A DNA stretch of 47,993 bases, taken from contig CAZJOD010000006.1 of the NCBI GenBank assembly GCA_964547525.1, positions 1 through 47,993 of the forward strand, in the 5' to 3' direction. The notes beneath the pieces were generated by a model. That model was not told the DNA's origin and ran no database searches. It was given only the letters and a program-made list of their open reading frames with translations. Below are positions 8,253 to 16,240 of the stretch, one piece after another (the stretch's first letter is position 1; every line of letters begins with the position of its first letter). Position numbers and translations under genes: made by a program. The DNA is from CAZJOD01 sp964547525. GTDB taxonomy: Bacteria > Bacillota > Clostridia > JAAYHZ01.

Positions 8253-9404
8253 ATGACATTAATGAAACAACCTATAGTTAATATAAATATAGATAAGCTA
8301 AAAGATGCTGTTAAGGGAAAAACTATAGCATTGATGATGAATACATCGGCGCTTACTAATACCGGTAAAAGTTTAATTGACATAATGCATTTTGATTGGG
8401 ATATGAATATAAAATTTTTATTAGGTATGGAACATGGAGTACGTGGAGAGCTGCAAGGAGGAGTAAAAGTTAAAAATTGTAAAGATCCCGTTACGGGTTT
8501 ACAGGTGATAAGCTTGTATGATTTTCCCGGATTAAGGCCGCCTGCCGATCTTATATCTCAAGTCGACGCTGTTGTGTTTTGTGCACAGGATGCAGGTGTA
8601 CGACACTATACATACACTCCGTGGATGATGTTTGCTATGGATGCCGCTGCTAAAGGGGGTACCGAGATAATAGTTTTAGATCGCCCAAACCCTATGGGGG
8701 GAGATATTGTGGAAGGCGGTGTAGTAGAACCGAAACATTTTTCAATAATAGGTGGTTTTGCGTATCCGTACAGACACGGTATGACCATAGGGGAATTGGC
8801 TTTGATGTATAATGATAAATATAAAATAGGATGTAATTTAACCGTAATACCTATGGAAGGATGGAAACGGAGTATGTGGTATGATGAAACAGGACTTTTG
8901 TGGACTCCTCCAAGTCCTAACATACCGGTTTTGGATACACTAACGGCATATGCTACCGTCGGATTGTTACAAAGCACCAATGTGTCGGTGGGTATAGGTA
9001 CAACCACTCCTTTTAACCTCTTTGGAGCACCGTGGATTAACGGTCGTAACCTTGCTGAAAATATTAACAAGTTGGAATTTCCCGGTTTGCTATGTATAGA
9101 TAAATATTTCATACCAAACTATACTCAATATCAAGGGCAAGTGTGTTCCGGTGTAATGTTAATTTGTTATGATCGTCTTTTATACAGACCGGTTACTGCG
9201 GCTTTGAATATATTATCTTTGATTGTCTCGGATTACAGTGATAAATTTAATTTTACATCTGTAAGATCATATGATGATCGTGCAGGATCGTCATCTTTAA
9301 GAAAAGATTTATTAGCCGGGCGGCCTGCAAAAGATATAGTTTCCGACTGGGAAACACAAGCCGACAAGTTCAGGAATGAACGCATACCGTATCTATTGTA
9401 TTGA
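8253..9404 (+). CDS. DUF1343 / NamZ-like exo-N-acetylmuramidase (GH171)
   Basis: The 383-residue protein has the DUF1343 signatures in order: EHGVRG (60-65), DAGVRHYTY (113-121), LDRPNPMGG (142-150), PYRHGMTIGELA (172-183) and WTPPSPNIP. The founding member NamZ of Bacillus subtilis releases terminal MurNAc from peptidoglycan fragments. That enzyme is secreted, but this one has no signal peptide and should act in the cytosol. AGAGG at 8238-8242 supports ATG 8253; a second ATG lies at 8262. It lies 41 bases after the U32-like gene on the same strand, so it is probably the third gene of that operon. MurNAc or a related N-acetylated sugar is the expected product. Confidence 0.85.
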   Translation: MTLMKQPIVNINIDKLKDAVKGKTIALMMNTSALTNTGKSLIDIMHFDWDMNIKFLLGMEHGVRGELQGGVKVKNCKDPVTGLQVISLYDFPGLRPPADLISQVDAVVFCAQDAGVRHYTYTPWMMFAMDAAAKGGTEIIVLDRPNPMGGDIVEGGVVEPKHFSIIGGFAYPYRHGMTIGELALMYNDKYKIGCNLTVIPMEGWKRSMWYDETGLLWTPPSPNIPVLDTLTAYATVGLLQSTNVSVGIGTTTPFNLFGAPWINGRNLAENINKLEFPGLLCIDKYFIPNYTQYQGQVCSGVMLICYDRLLYRPVTAALNILSLIVSDYSDKFNFTSVRSYDDRAGSSSLRKDLLAGRPAKDIVSDWETQADKFRNERIPYLLY

Positions 9405-9494
9405 TTTCATTTTAAATTGAAACGGATACTGAAAAACAAAGTTTTAAAAATATTTAGGGAGATATTGACTAAAAATTTGTTATAGGTATATCGA

Positions 9495-9531
9495 TTAAAA
9501 AGATGGGTTATATAAGGACACATCTTTTTAA
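9495..9531 (+). terminator. Hairpin downstream of the NamZ-like gene
   Basis: An 11-bp stem (TTAAAAAGATG with CATCTTTTTAA) encloses 15 bases. It is AT-rich and has no separate T-run, so it is a weak terminator candidate. It lies 90 bases after the stop and just before the composite repeat at 9539. Confidence 0.4.
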
Positions 9532-9538
9532 AAAAACA

Positions 9539-9604
9539 GGATGCATTTTTAAAACTTGATTTTAAAGTGTGAGCAGGCCCGAGATCGCTTGATGCGAACT
9601 CGGG
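9539..9604 (+). repeat. Composite palindrome-hairpin repeat, copy 1
   Basis: The first part, starting GGATGCATTTTTAAAACTTG, matches the inverted copy at 25296-25362 at 27 of the first 28 positions. The second part is a GC-rich hairpin, CCCGAG at 9578-9583 pairing with CTCGGG at 9599-9604 around TCGC-TTGAT-GCGA. The right arm of the AT palindrome is degraded in this copy. Confidence 0.7.
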
Positions 9605-9610
9605 TTTTTT
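9578..9610 (+). terminator. Intrinsic terminator of the 6128-9404 operon
   Basis: CCCGAG-A-TCGC-TTGAT-GCGA-A-CTCGGG folds into a two-part stem and is followed at once by six T (9605-9610). This is the clearest rho-independent terminator of the region and it coincides with the GC-rich half of the composite repeat. Confidence 0.8.
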
Positions 9611-9700
9611 GACCTATGGGTTACTATTCATAACTGAGTTTATATTTTTTAATCATGTAGGAGTCTACCCGGGATAGAATTTATATGATAAAATTTATAT

Positions 9701-9839
9701 GATTCTACTTTAAAAATTTTATTTATTACAATAAATGAAAGAATATTGAACCAAAGTACCCTAATGATGCGATATAGAAAATTCAAACCGGATTGATTTT
9801 AACGGCGGTTTACAGTAAGTGAGTAATTGCCGTGAAATC
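9701..9839. mobile_element. Miniature inverted-repeat element, long form (139 bp)
   Basis: The element begins GATTCTACTT and ends GCCGTGAAATC. Its right end (9806-9839) closely matches the copy at 3549-3582 and its left 25 bases match at 21 positions. TTATAT occurs directly outside both ends (9695-9700 and 9840-9845), a probable 6-bp target-site duplication. It carries no coding frame. It lies 157 bases upstream of the DUF4015 gene. Confidence 0.7.
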
Positions 9840-9995
9840 TTATATGTAATTATATCAATATTTATTTTGAAGAAACGGTAATCCCCGGTATAATAGATAA
9901 AATGGTATTTTTGTTTTTTTATTTGTTACAATAAGAGGGTAAATATTGAAAGGTTCACTTGTAAATCATTTCTAAATGAATAAAGTGGGGGTATA

Positions 9996-11468
9996 ATGAA
10001 GATTTTAGATAAAAAGATATTATTAATTATTATTTCAGCTATTGTTTTAACTGTGGTTATTATTTTTATAGCCGTACCTAATATGAACATGTCTGAAGAC
10101 ATTGATATTAATGGTGATACTCAAACAACTCGACCTGATGTAGCCGAAACTCATGAAACAAGCGGTTCTGTTTCTGAAACCGTAAAGACAACCGAAAAAT
10201 CAAAACCGGAGGAAACAACAGTCCCTATTGAAACAGCACCGTCGGTAACAGAAGATAAGTCCGATGATGAGTATAGTGATGAAACTGATATTGATCATGA
10301 TTTTGAAGATGATATCGGGAATGATGATACGGATAATAACGAAACCGGTAATGCAGACCCGGATAATGAATCAGGTTCAACCGTAACCAATCCGGATCAA
10401 AAAGATGTTAAAGTAAAAGCTGTATACCTAAATGCAGGTGCTGCAGGAACCCCCGATGTAATTGATTACATAATTGATCTTGCACGAACCACTGAATTGA
10501 ATGCTGTAGTTATAGACATTAAAGACGGACCCATTTATTATAAGTCGGATGTTCCATACGCGGTGGAGTACGGATTGTTTACAAGCTCATATAATCCGGA
10601 ATCTGTCATATCGAAGCTCCATGAGAATGATATTTATGTCATAGGAAGACTGGTATGTTTCAGAGATCCTATGTTAGCTTCAAAAAGACCGGATCTTGCT
10701 ATTAGAACAAAGGAAGGTTTACTTTGGAAAGAGAACGGAAACACACCGTGGACCAATCCGTATAATCCTGACGTTCATAGATATCTTTTGGATTTAGCTA
10801 TTGAAGCGGTTAACAAAGGATTTGACGAGATTCAATTGGATTATGTACGGTTTCCTACCGGAACGGGGGGTAAAGATTTTTATGGAGAAAATATACCTAC
10901 TAAAGTAGAGGCTATAAACAAATTTTTGGAATTTGCAGTCACAGAATTAAAACCCTACGGCGTTAAAGTTTCAGCTGATATATTTGGCATTGTGGGACTT
11001 AGTGTTGCAGACGGAAAACACATAGGTCAAGAGTTAGAGTCGGTAGGCATGAATATCGATTATATATGTCCTATGGTATATCCGTCTCATTATGCCAACG
11101 GCACCAATAAGGTTATGGGCAACGGTGTAGGAACTATCTTAAACGGCATATTATATGAAGCACCGGATCTGTTTCCATATGAAATAATATTCGGTACACT
11201 CAAACGTATGAAAGAAAGGCTTGATCCGGTAGAAGGATACAAAGCCGGTATGAGACCTTATTTACAAGCCTTTACAGCATCTTATCTGCCCTCCGGCTAC
11301 TATCAGAAATATGGTGCGGTGCAAATCAGGCAACAAATACAAGCTGTATATGATGTAGGGTATGAAGAATGGATTCTATGGGATCATAACAGTAAATACC
11401 CTAGGGAAGCATTCTTGCCTAAAGATGAAATACAAGAGTTGTCATTTGAAGATGAAGATATCGACTAA
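9996..11468 (+). CDS. Membrane-anchored DUF4015 glycoside-hydrolase-like protein
   Basis: The 490-residue protein has an N-terminal anchor or signal segment (about 8-28). A Thr/Ser- and Asp/Glu-rich linker (about 31-138) follows, holding runs such as DHDFEDDIGNDDTDN. From about residue 141 comes a TIM-barrel domain of the DUF4015 putative glycosidase family (KVKAVYLNAGAAG, NAVVIDIKDG, FDEIQLDYVRFPTG, YICPMVYPSHY, EEWILWDHNSKY). The acidic residues in IDIKDG and QLDYVRFP are the likely active-site region. It should face the outside of the cell, with the linker spanning part of the wall. GGGGG precedes ATG 9996. The DUF4091 gene follows 53 bases later, probably in one transcript. The substrate is unknown. 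Confidence 0.78.
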   Translation: MKILDKKILLIIISAIVLTVVIIFIAVPNMNMSEDIDINGDTQTTRPDVAETHETSGSVSETVKTTEKSKPEETTVPIETAPSVTEDKSDDEYSDETDIDHDFEDDIGNDDTDNNETGNADPDNESGSTVTNPDQKDVKVKAVYLNAGAAGTPDVIDYIIDLARTTELNAVVIDIKDGPIYYKSDVPYAVEYGLFTSSYNPESVISKLHENDIYVIGRLVCFRDPMLASKRPDLAIRTKEGLLWKENGNTPWTNPYNPDVHRYLLDLAIEAVNKGFDEIQLDYVRFPTGTGGKDFYGENIPTKVEAINKFLEFAVTELKPYGVKVSADIFGIVGLSVADGKHIGQELESVGMNIDYICPMVYPSHYANGTNKVMGNGVGTILNGILYEAPDLFPYEIIFGTLKRMKERLDPVEGYKAGMRPYLQAFTASYLPSGYYQKYGAVQIRQQIQAVYDVGYEEWILWDHNSKYPREAFLPKDEIQELSFEDEDID

Positions 11469-11521
11469 AATAAACTATAAATTAGCATGTAATGCTTATA
11501 CATAAAAAGGAGAGAAAAAAT

Positions 11522-13180
11522 ATGAGTATAATTACTTTTTTAGAGACCAAAACCGTAAGTTCATTGGTAAAAGTTTTTGCAGATGCTGAATTAAATGCCC
11601 CACGACATTTAGAGGGAACCGCTCTGGCAAACGAAGTTTATTCTTTTCAAGTGGCTTACCGTTGGAGCAAATTTATGCTAAAGGAAGTTTGTATAAAAGT
11701 GGTATCTGATATTGCACCATGTGTGACAGTTCGTAAAGTTGAATCGGTTCCCGTGGAGATGCCTGTATATGGTGATCATGATGATAACATATTAAGAGGA
11801 TTACCGGGTCTTTATCCTGATATATTGGTTCCGCCGGATCAAGCCGGGATAACGCTTTTGCCAAGACAATGGAGATCTTTATGGATCACAATAAATCTTG
11901 ATAATAATGTAGAACCCGGAATTTATCCCATAGATGTGATTTTTGAATCAAAAACCGGTGAGATGTTAGGCAAAGAAAATTTTCAGCTTACTGTTTTAGA
12001 AGCTTCTCTACCAAAACAGACATTGATTCATACAGAATGGTTTCATAGTGATTGTATAGCTACATGGTATAAAACCGAAATTTTCAGTAATAAACATTGG
12101 GATTTGTTGGATAAGTATATTAAAACTGCAGTGGAACATGGTATAAATATGATATTAACACCTATTTTTACACCACCTTTAGATACTATGGTAGGTGGAG
12201 AAAGACCTACGGTTCAATTGGTTGAAGTGAATAAGAACGGAGATACTTATACTTTCGGTTTCCAAAAGCTAAAAAAGTGGATTTCAATGTGTAAATCCAA
12301 CGGAATTGAGTATTTTGAATTTTCGCATCTTTTTACCCAGTGGGGAGCTAAACACGCACCAAAAATTATGGCGACTATAAACGGAGAATATAAAAGAATT
12401 TTCGGGTGGGAAACAGATGCCGCAGGTGTGGAGTATAAAAGCTTTCTTGACGAGTTTTTACCATGCTTAATTGCATTTATAAAAGAAAATCAGCTTGAAA
12501 ATTGTAGCTATTTTCATGTTTCGGATGAACCGTCTATGATGCATTTGGAATCGTATGAAAATGCAAATAATATTATTAAGAAGCATGTAGAAGATTTTCC
12601 TGTAATTGACGCTTTATCGGATTATACATTTTATGAAAAAGGATTAGTTAAAAATCCTATACCGGCGAACAATCATATAGAAGCCTTTTTAGAAAACAAT
12701 GTACCGAATTTATGGACATATTATTGCTGTGGTCAATACAAAAAGGTTTCTAACAGGTTTATAGACATGCCGTCTGCAAGAAACAGAATACTCGGACTTC
12801 AGCTGTATAAATATGGTATTGTAGGTTTCTTACAGTGGGGTTATAATTTTTGGTATTCCCAATATTCACGTTTCCCCATCGATCCTTTCCGTGTTACCGA
12901 CGGAGCGTTCTTTGTGCCTGCAGGAGACGCATTTTTAGTATATCCGGGTAAAGAAGGACCGTTAGAATCAATAAGAATGGAAGTTTTTTATGAAGCGCTT
13001 CAAGATTTAAGGGCATTACAATCGCTTGAGATCTATATAGGGAAAGAAGCTGTGGTATCGATTATTGAAGATGATTTGGATACACCTATAACTTTTAGTG
13101 AATATCCGAAGGATGCCACTTGGTTAATACAAAAAAGAGATAGAATTAATAGAATGATCGAACAATGCCGGCAAAAATAA
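11522..13180 (+). CDS. DUF4091 (GH123-like) domain protein
   Basis: The protein has 552 residues from ATG 11522, supported by AAGGAGAG at 11507-11514. An in-frame ATG at 11492 would add ten residues upstream of that site. A beta-sandwich-like N-terminal part (about 1-160) is followed by a TIM barrel. ISMCKSNGIEYFEFSHLFTQ and YFHVSDEPS lie in the active-site region; the Asp-Glu pair in SDEP resembles the GH123 catalytic pair. The DUF4091 signature closes the protein (DAFLVYPGKEGPLESIRMEV, then EALQDLRALQSLE). GH123 enzymes release beta-GalNAc from glycosphingolipids. There is no signal peptide, so it should be cytosolic. The exact sugar is uncertain. Confidence 0.78.
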   Translation: MSIITFLETKTVSSLVKVFADAELNAPRHLEGTALANEVYSFQVAYRWSKFMLKEVCIKVVSDIAPCVTVRKVESVPVEMPVYGDHDDNILRGLPGLYPDILVPPDQAGITLLPRQWRSLWITINLDNNVEPGIYPIDVIFESKTGEMLGKENFQLTVLEASLPKQTLIHTEWFHSDCIATWYKTEIFSNKHWDLLDKYIKTAVEHGINMILTPIFTPPLDTMVGGERPTVQLVEVNKNGDTYTFGFQKLKKWISMCKSNGIEYFEFSHLFTQWGAKHAPKIMATINGEYKRIFGWETDAAGVEYKSFLDEFLPCLIAFIKENQLENCSYFHVSDEPSMMHLESYENANNIIKKHVEDFPVIDALSDYTFYEKGLVKNPIPANNHIEAFLENNVPNLWTYYCCGQYKKVSNRFIDMPSARNRILGLQLYKYGIVGFLQWGYNFWYSQYSRFPIDPFRVTDGAFFVPAGDAFLVYPGKEGPLESIRMEVFYEALQDLRALQSLEIYIGKEAVVSIIEDDLDTPITFSEYPKDATWLIQKRDRINRMIEQCRQK

Positions 13181-13232
13181 TTTTATATAATTTCTTGATG
13201 ACAATAAAATATTAAATAACAAAAATTAGCAT

Positions 13233-13257
13233 AATGCCTGTTAATAAGACGGGCATT
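13233..13257 (+). terminator. Hairpin after the DUF4091 gene
   Basis: AATGCCTGT and ACGGGCATT form a 9-bp stem with one G-T pair and a 7-base loop, 53 bases after the stop. The T-run behind it is weak. It is the probable end of the 9996-13180 transcript. Confidence 0.55.
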
Positions 13258-13407
13258 GTGTTCACTTAAAACATTTAAATTAAAATCAAGCTTTAATGAA
13301 ATTTATAACCATGTACTTATAATTTATGCGATAAATGGAATTTAAGCGTTATAATATTAATAAATGGTATTAATGAGAATTAAGTATTAGTAAAAGGTGG
13401 TATAAAA

Positions 13408-13944
13408 ATGGATTATTGTGAAGAGATTTTACGTGAAGTTCCTGATTTGCACAATGATTATAGGAATATCATATGTACCAATTATAACAGGTTTATAAAA
13501 ATGAAAGTCGATCAGGGGATTAGTTTATATCGCTTAAGGGACAATTTGGTTGACCCTCGTGAGATGGCTCAAAGATATACATGTTATTCACAATTGTATA
13601 TGATTTATGGAAAAAAAAGCTTAAAACATGTACCAAAAAGAATAAAAGAAGTGATGGAGAAAGGATATTTGTCTAAAAATCTTTATAGAACAAAAATGAA
13701 CGTTTTTATTTTCAAAGCGACTTTACTGTTGTTTTTTGGGATTGCCTTTATAGTTGCAAGTGCGGCATTTATCATAGGTAGTATTGGTAATTTATCACCT
13801 GTTGTAATATTTTTTTCGTTATTTGTTATGGGTGCCGGAGCCATGTTAATTCAACAGGTATTCGATTCAAGATATAGAGTTTACAACGACTTGATAGATA
13901 ATGCCATGACAGGTTGCAAAATAAATAGCTTTGAAAAAGAATAA
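13408..13944 (+). CDS. Small two-helix membrane protein of unknown function
   Basis: The 178-residue protein has a charged, probably cytosolic N-terminal part of about 95 residues without cysteine motifs. Two hydrophobic helices follow at about 98-122 and 129-152, then a short charged tail (DSRYRVYNDLIDNAM). AAAGGTGG sits before ATG 13408. I do not recognise the family. It stands alone between the DUF4091 gene and a convergent XRE regulator gene 28 bases away. Its layout, a soluble domain followed by a helical hairpin, recalls the protein at 21053-21616, but I see no clear sequence match between them. Confidence 0.6.
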   Translation: MDYCEEILREVPDLHNDYRNIICTNYNRFIKMKVDQGISLYRLRDNLVDPREMAQRYTCYSQLYMIYGKKSLKHVPKRIKEVMEKGYLSKNLYRTKMNVFIFKATLLLFFGIAFIVASAAFIIGSIGNLSPVVIFFSLFVMGAGAMLIQQVFDSRYRVYNDLIDNAMTGCKINSFEKE

Positions 13945-13972
13945 AAGCCCTGTATGTAGTTATTAAAAAACC

Positions 13973-14311
13973 TTATTTTAAATTCGGTATTAAATTTTCT
14001 AAGACTTTTATTATGGCTGCCAATTGATTATTAGTGCATCCTTTGATCAGATCGTTTATTTTTCTTATGTTCTCATCTGTAATTTCTAGTTTGGGTTCTA
14101 TTTCAATAATACTGCCTGTATCTATATTATATGTTTTACATACCTCAATAATTTTTTGAATGTTTATGTTGCGCTCTCCTCGTTCTATAGTACCCCAATA
14201 TGCCGCGTCCATATCCAATTTCTCACAAAACTCTTCACGGGTTAAGTTGTGGGTTTCTCTGAACTTTCGAATGTTATATGCTATTTTTTTTACTAAATCG
14301 TTAGTATCCAT
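13973..14311 (-). CDS. XRE family helix-turn-helix regulator
   Basis: This 112-residue protein has a classic Cro/C1-type HTH in residues 8-62 (IRKFRETHNLTREEFCEKLD, then YWGTIERGERNINIQKIIEV). A short helical tail (about 75-110) may dimerise. It is divergent from the AbrB-like gene at 14457. The shared 145-bp gap contains an inverted repeat (14367-14393) that could be its operator. Such small XRE-AbrB pairs occur in clostridial accessory regions and in sporulation control. The ligand, if any, is unknown. Confidence 0.85.
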   Translation of the reverse strand: MDTNDLVKKIAYNIRKFRETHNLTREEFCEKLDMDAAYWGTIERGERNINIQKIIEVCKTYNIDTGSIIEIEPKLEITDENIRKINDLIKGCTNNQLAAIIKVLENLIPNLK

Positions 14312-14366
14312 AAAAAGTCTCCGTAATTTAGTTTAATAATATTTTAACTGTTAAAACCATTTCGTT

Positions 14367-14393
14367 ACAGTAACCATATGCAAATATTACTGT
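14367..14393. promoter_or_regulatory. Inverted repeat, candidate operator of the XRE/AbrB pair
   Basis: ACAGTAA (14367-14373) and TTACTGT (14387-14393) are perfect inverted 7-mers separated by 13 bases. The right arm meets the -35 box of the promoter at 14393. A dimeric HTH protein bound there would block or modulate that promoter. Confidence 0.5.
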
Positions 14394-14421
14394 TGCAAAA
14401 TGATTAAGTACAAGATATAAT
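14393..14421 (+). promoter_or_regulatory. Promoter of the AbrB-like gene
   Basis: TTGCAA (14393-14398) and TATAAT (14416-14421) are separated by 17 bases, a near-consensus housekeeping promoter 36 bases upstream of the GTG start. Confidence 0.65.
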
Positions 14422-14456
14422 TTATTTAAGATATATTTACATAAGGAGAAGATTCT

Positions 14457-14684
14457 GTGACAGAAAGAAAAATTGATAATCAAGGAAGAATCAAAATCCC
14501 CACGGAAGTCCTTAATTGTTTGGGAATTGCCTGTAAAGATTCACTAAAAATTACTGTGGAAGCAGACTCAATAATACTTACACCGGTTATTCCTTCATGT
14601 AAATTATGCGGATCTCGGGTAAATTTAATAGAAAAAGGATCCCTTATAATATGTAGTTCTTGCTATAATGAGCTATATAAATGA
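14457..14684 (+). CDS. AbrB/SpoVT-like DNA-binding protein with zinc-ribbon tail
   Basis: The 75-residue protein starts at GTG 14457 behind AAGGAG at 14443-14448. Residues 1-45 form a swapped-hairpin AbrB domain (IDNQGRIKIPTEVLNCLGI, then DSLKITVEADSIILTP). Residues 50-71 carry two Cys pairs (CKLCGS and CSSCY), a small zinc ribbon. AbrB-fold proteins bind DNA as dimers and repress transition-phase genes; the zinc ribbon may add a contact to protein or DNA. It is divergent from the XRE gene and shares its control region. Confidence 0.85.
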   Translation: MTERKIDNQGRIKIPTEVLNCLGIACKDSLKITVEADSIILTPVIPSCKLCGSRVNLIEKGSLIICSSCYNELYK

Positions 14685-15004
14685 TAAATGTTGTACAATA
14701 TCGTCATATTAACCTCATATTAAAGATTCCTTTTTAAACATTACATTATTATAACTACAGTTTATGATCATTTTAAGTAAAATCATATTACATTTTTTAT
14801 GGTTCTTAAAATGTTTTCCTACTCGATTGTCTATTGTATACGCTTTATAAGGATGGTATAATTCGTTATGTCTATGGTCGGGAGACTTATACATGATTCC
14901 ACTGTAAAAATATTATTTTATTGTAGTGAAATCATACATTTAATCCTTGAAAATCTGTGTATTGATATATATTTAATTAAAATAATAAATTATAAAGGAA
15001 TTTT
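14685..15004. other. Intergenic region, 320 bp
   Basis: No coding frame is visible here. It contains the 39-bp miniature element at 14895-14933. The last part must hold the promoter of the MFS gene, whose ribosome site AAAGGA lies just before ATG 15005. Confidence 0.5.
14895..14933. mobile_element. Minimal inverted-repeat element, 39 bp
   Basis: The element runs from GATTCCACTGTAAAAA to TTGTAGTGAAATC and is almost one hairpin. Its two ends match those of the long elements at 3448 and 9701. ATACAT flanks it directly on both sides (14889-14894 and 14934-14939), a perfect 6-bp probable target-site duplication. The 29855-29893 element has the same length and 30 of 39 identical bases. It lies 72 bases upstream of an MFS gene. 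Confidence 0.7.
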
Positions 15005-16177
15005 ATGAAAACAAAGTACTTAACATATCTAAGCTGTTTTACCGTTTTAATATTTGCTATGGTTCTCACTGTGATCAGTCCTTTGATTATGGAAATTGCA
15101 AGATCCTTTGAATTGGATATAGGCGGTGTAGGTATAATTTTTACATACACTTTTATAGGTCTAACTTTGTTTGTCCCTGTTGGAGGATATATAGCCGACA
15201 GGATCGGTAAAAAGAAAGTCCTAAACATAGCTGTAGCAGGGATATCATTAGCGTTAACCGCTTTTTTTACTGCTTCTGATTTTTTAACATTATGTATTGC
15301 ATCTATTTTCATAGGTGGATTCGGTGGAATTATTGAAAGTATGGCAAGTGCTTTCTTACACGATATAAATCCGGAGAAACCGGAGTATTATGTTAATATG
15401 GTGCAAATATTTTTTGGAATAGGTGCTGTAATAGGGCCGTTGGCTGTAGGGCAAGCAATACTTTCAGGTTTTACTTGGAGAAACTGTTATGCCGTATTAA
15501 CTTTGGTTATGGCTGTTGTGGCATTAATATTTATATTTTCCTTTTATGACGAACAGAGGACTAAAGCAAATATTGGAATTAAGAAAATAGTAAAACCAAA
15601 TATTAAACCAATGGAATTAATTAAAAATAAATATTTTATTCTTCTATGTTTGAGTATGTTTTTTTACACCGGCTCGGAGGTAGGAGCTTGGGGATGGATG
15701 TGTACATATTTAGAAACCGGATTTATGTTTACCGCTGATAAGTCAACTTTAGCCGTTTCTTTGTTTTGGATTGCATTAACCGTGGGAAGAGTATTGTGCG
15801 GAATGCTGACACTTAAGTTCAAGCCTGTAAAAATTGTTATCATGCTTGCGTTCTCATCGGCAATTTTTACATTGCTTTCAGCCTTTGTACGCAGTGATTT
15901 CGGTATATATTTTGCGGTAATCGCAATGGGGTTTGCTTTCTCAAGTCAATACCCTTTAATAGTCTCTTATGCAGGGAACCTGTTTAAAAGTTCCACCGGC
16001 ACCGTATTTTCACTAATGGTAGCTTGTTCGGGCGTAGGAAACATGTTAGTACCGTATTTAATGGGTTTAACAGGTGAAGCTGTCGGTATGGCCGCTTCTA
16101 TGATTATACCTGCGGTTTTATTTTCTTTTACGGGCTTTATATTCATATATTTAAACAAGACAAAAAATGCAGTATAA
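15005..16177 (+). CDS. MFS transporter
   Basis: The 390-residue protein is hydrophobic throughout and shows the twelve-helix MFS pattern. The loop 2-3 motif reads GGYIADRIGKKKVL (about 60-73). A further conserved stretch is GRVLCGMLTLKFKP. The central loop is short and basic (about 180-205). Its general style resembles the MFS protein at 36742-37929, including a GW-containing helix 7 and the TVGR loop motif, so the two may belong to one sugar- or drug-type subfamily. The start is supported by AAAGGA shortly before ATG. The substrate is unknown. No coupled enzyme gene lies directly beside it on the same strand. Confidence 0.85.
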   Translation: MKTKYLTYLSCFTVLIFAMVLTVISPLIMEIARSFELDIGGVGIIFTYTFIGLTLFVPVGGYIADRIGKKKVLNIAVAGISLALTAFFTASDFLTLCIASIFIGGFGGIIESMASAFLHDINPEKPEYYVNMVQIFFGIGAVIGPLAVGQAILSGFTWRNCYAVLTLVMAVVALIFIFSFYDEQRTKANIGIKKIVKPNIKPMELIKNKYFILLCLSMFFYTGSEVGAWGWMCTYLETGFMFTADKSTLAVSLFWIALTVGRVLCGMLTLKFKPVKIVIMLAFSSAIFTLLSAFVRSDFGIYFAVIAMGFAFSSQYPLIVSYAGNLFKSSTGTVFSLMVACSGVGNMLVPYLMGLTGEAVGMAASMIIPAVLFSFTGFIFIYLNKTKNAV

Positions 16178-16194
16178 AGTATTTTTTATAATAA

Positions 16195-16217
16195 ATGCCG
16201 CCTGTTGCAGGCGGCAT
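16195..16217. terminator. Bidirectional terminator hairpin
   Basis: A perfect 10-bp GC-rich stem (ATGCCGCCTG with CAGGCGGCAT) with a 3-base loop lies between the convergent MFS and CoA-disulfide reductase genes. T-rich and A-rich stretches flank it. Confidence 0.75.
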
Positions 16218-16240
16218 AAAATAATATCTGAATTTATTAT

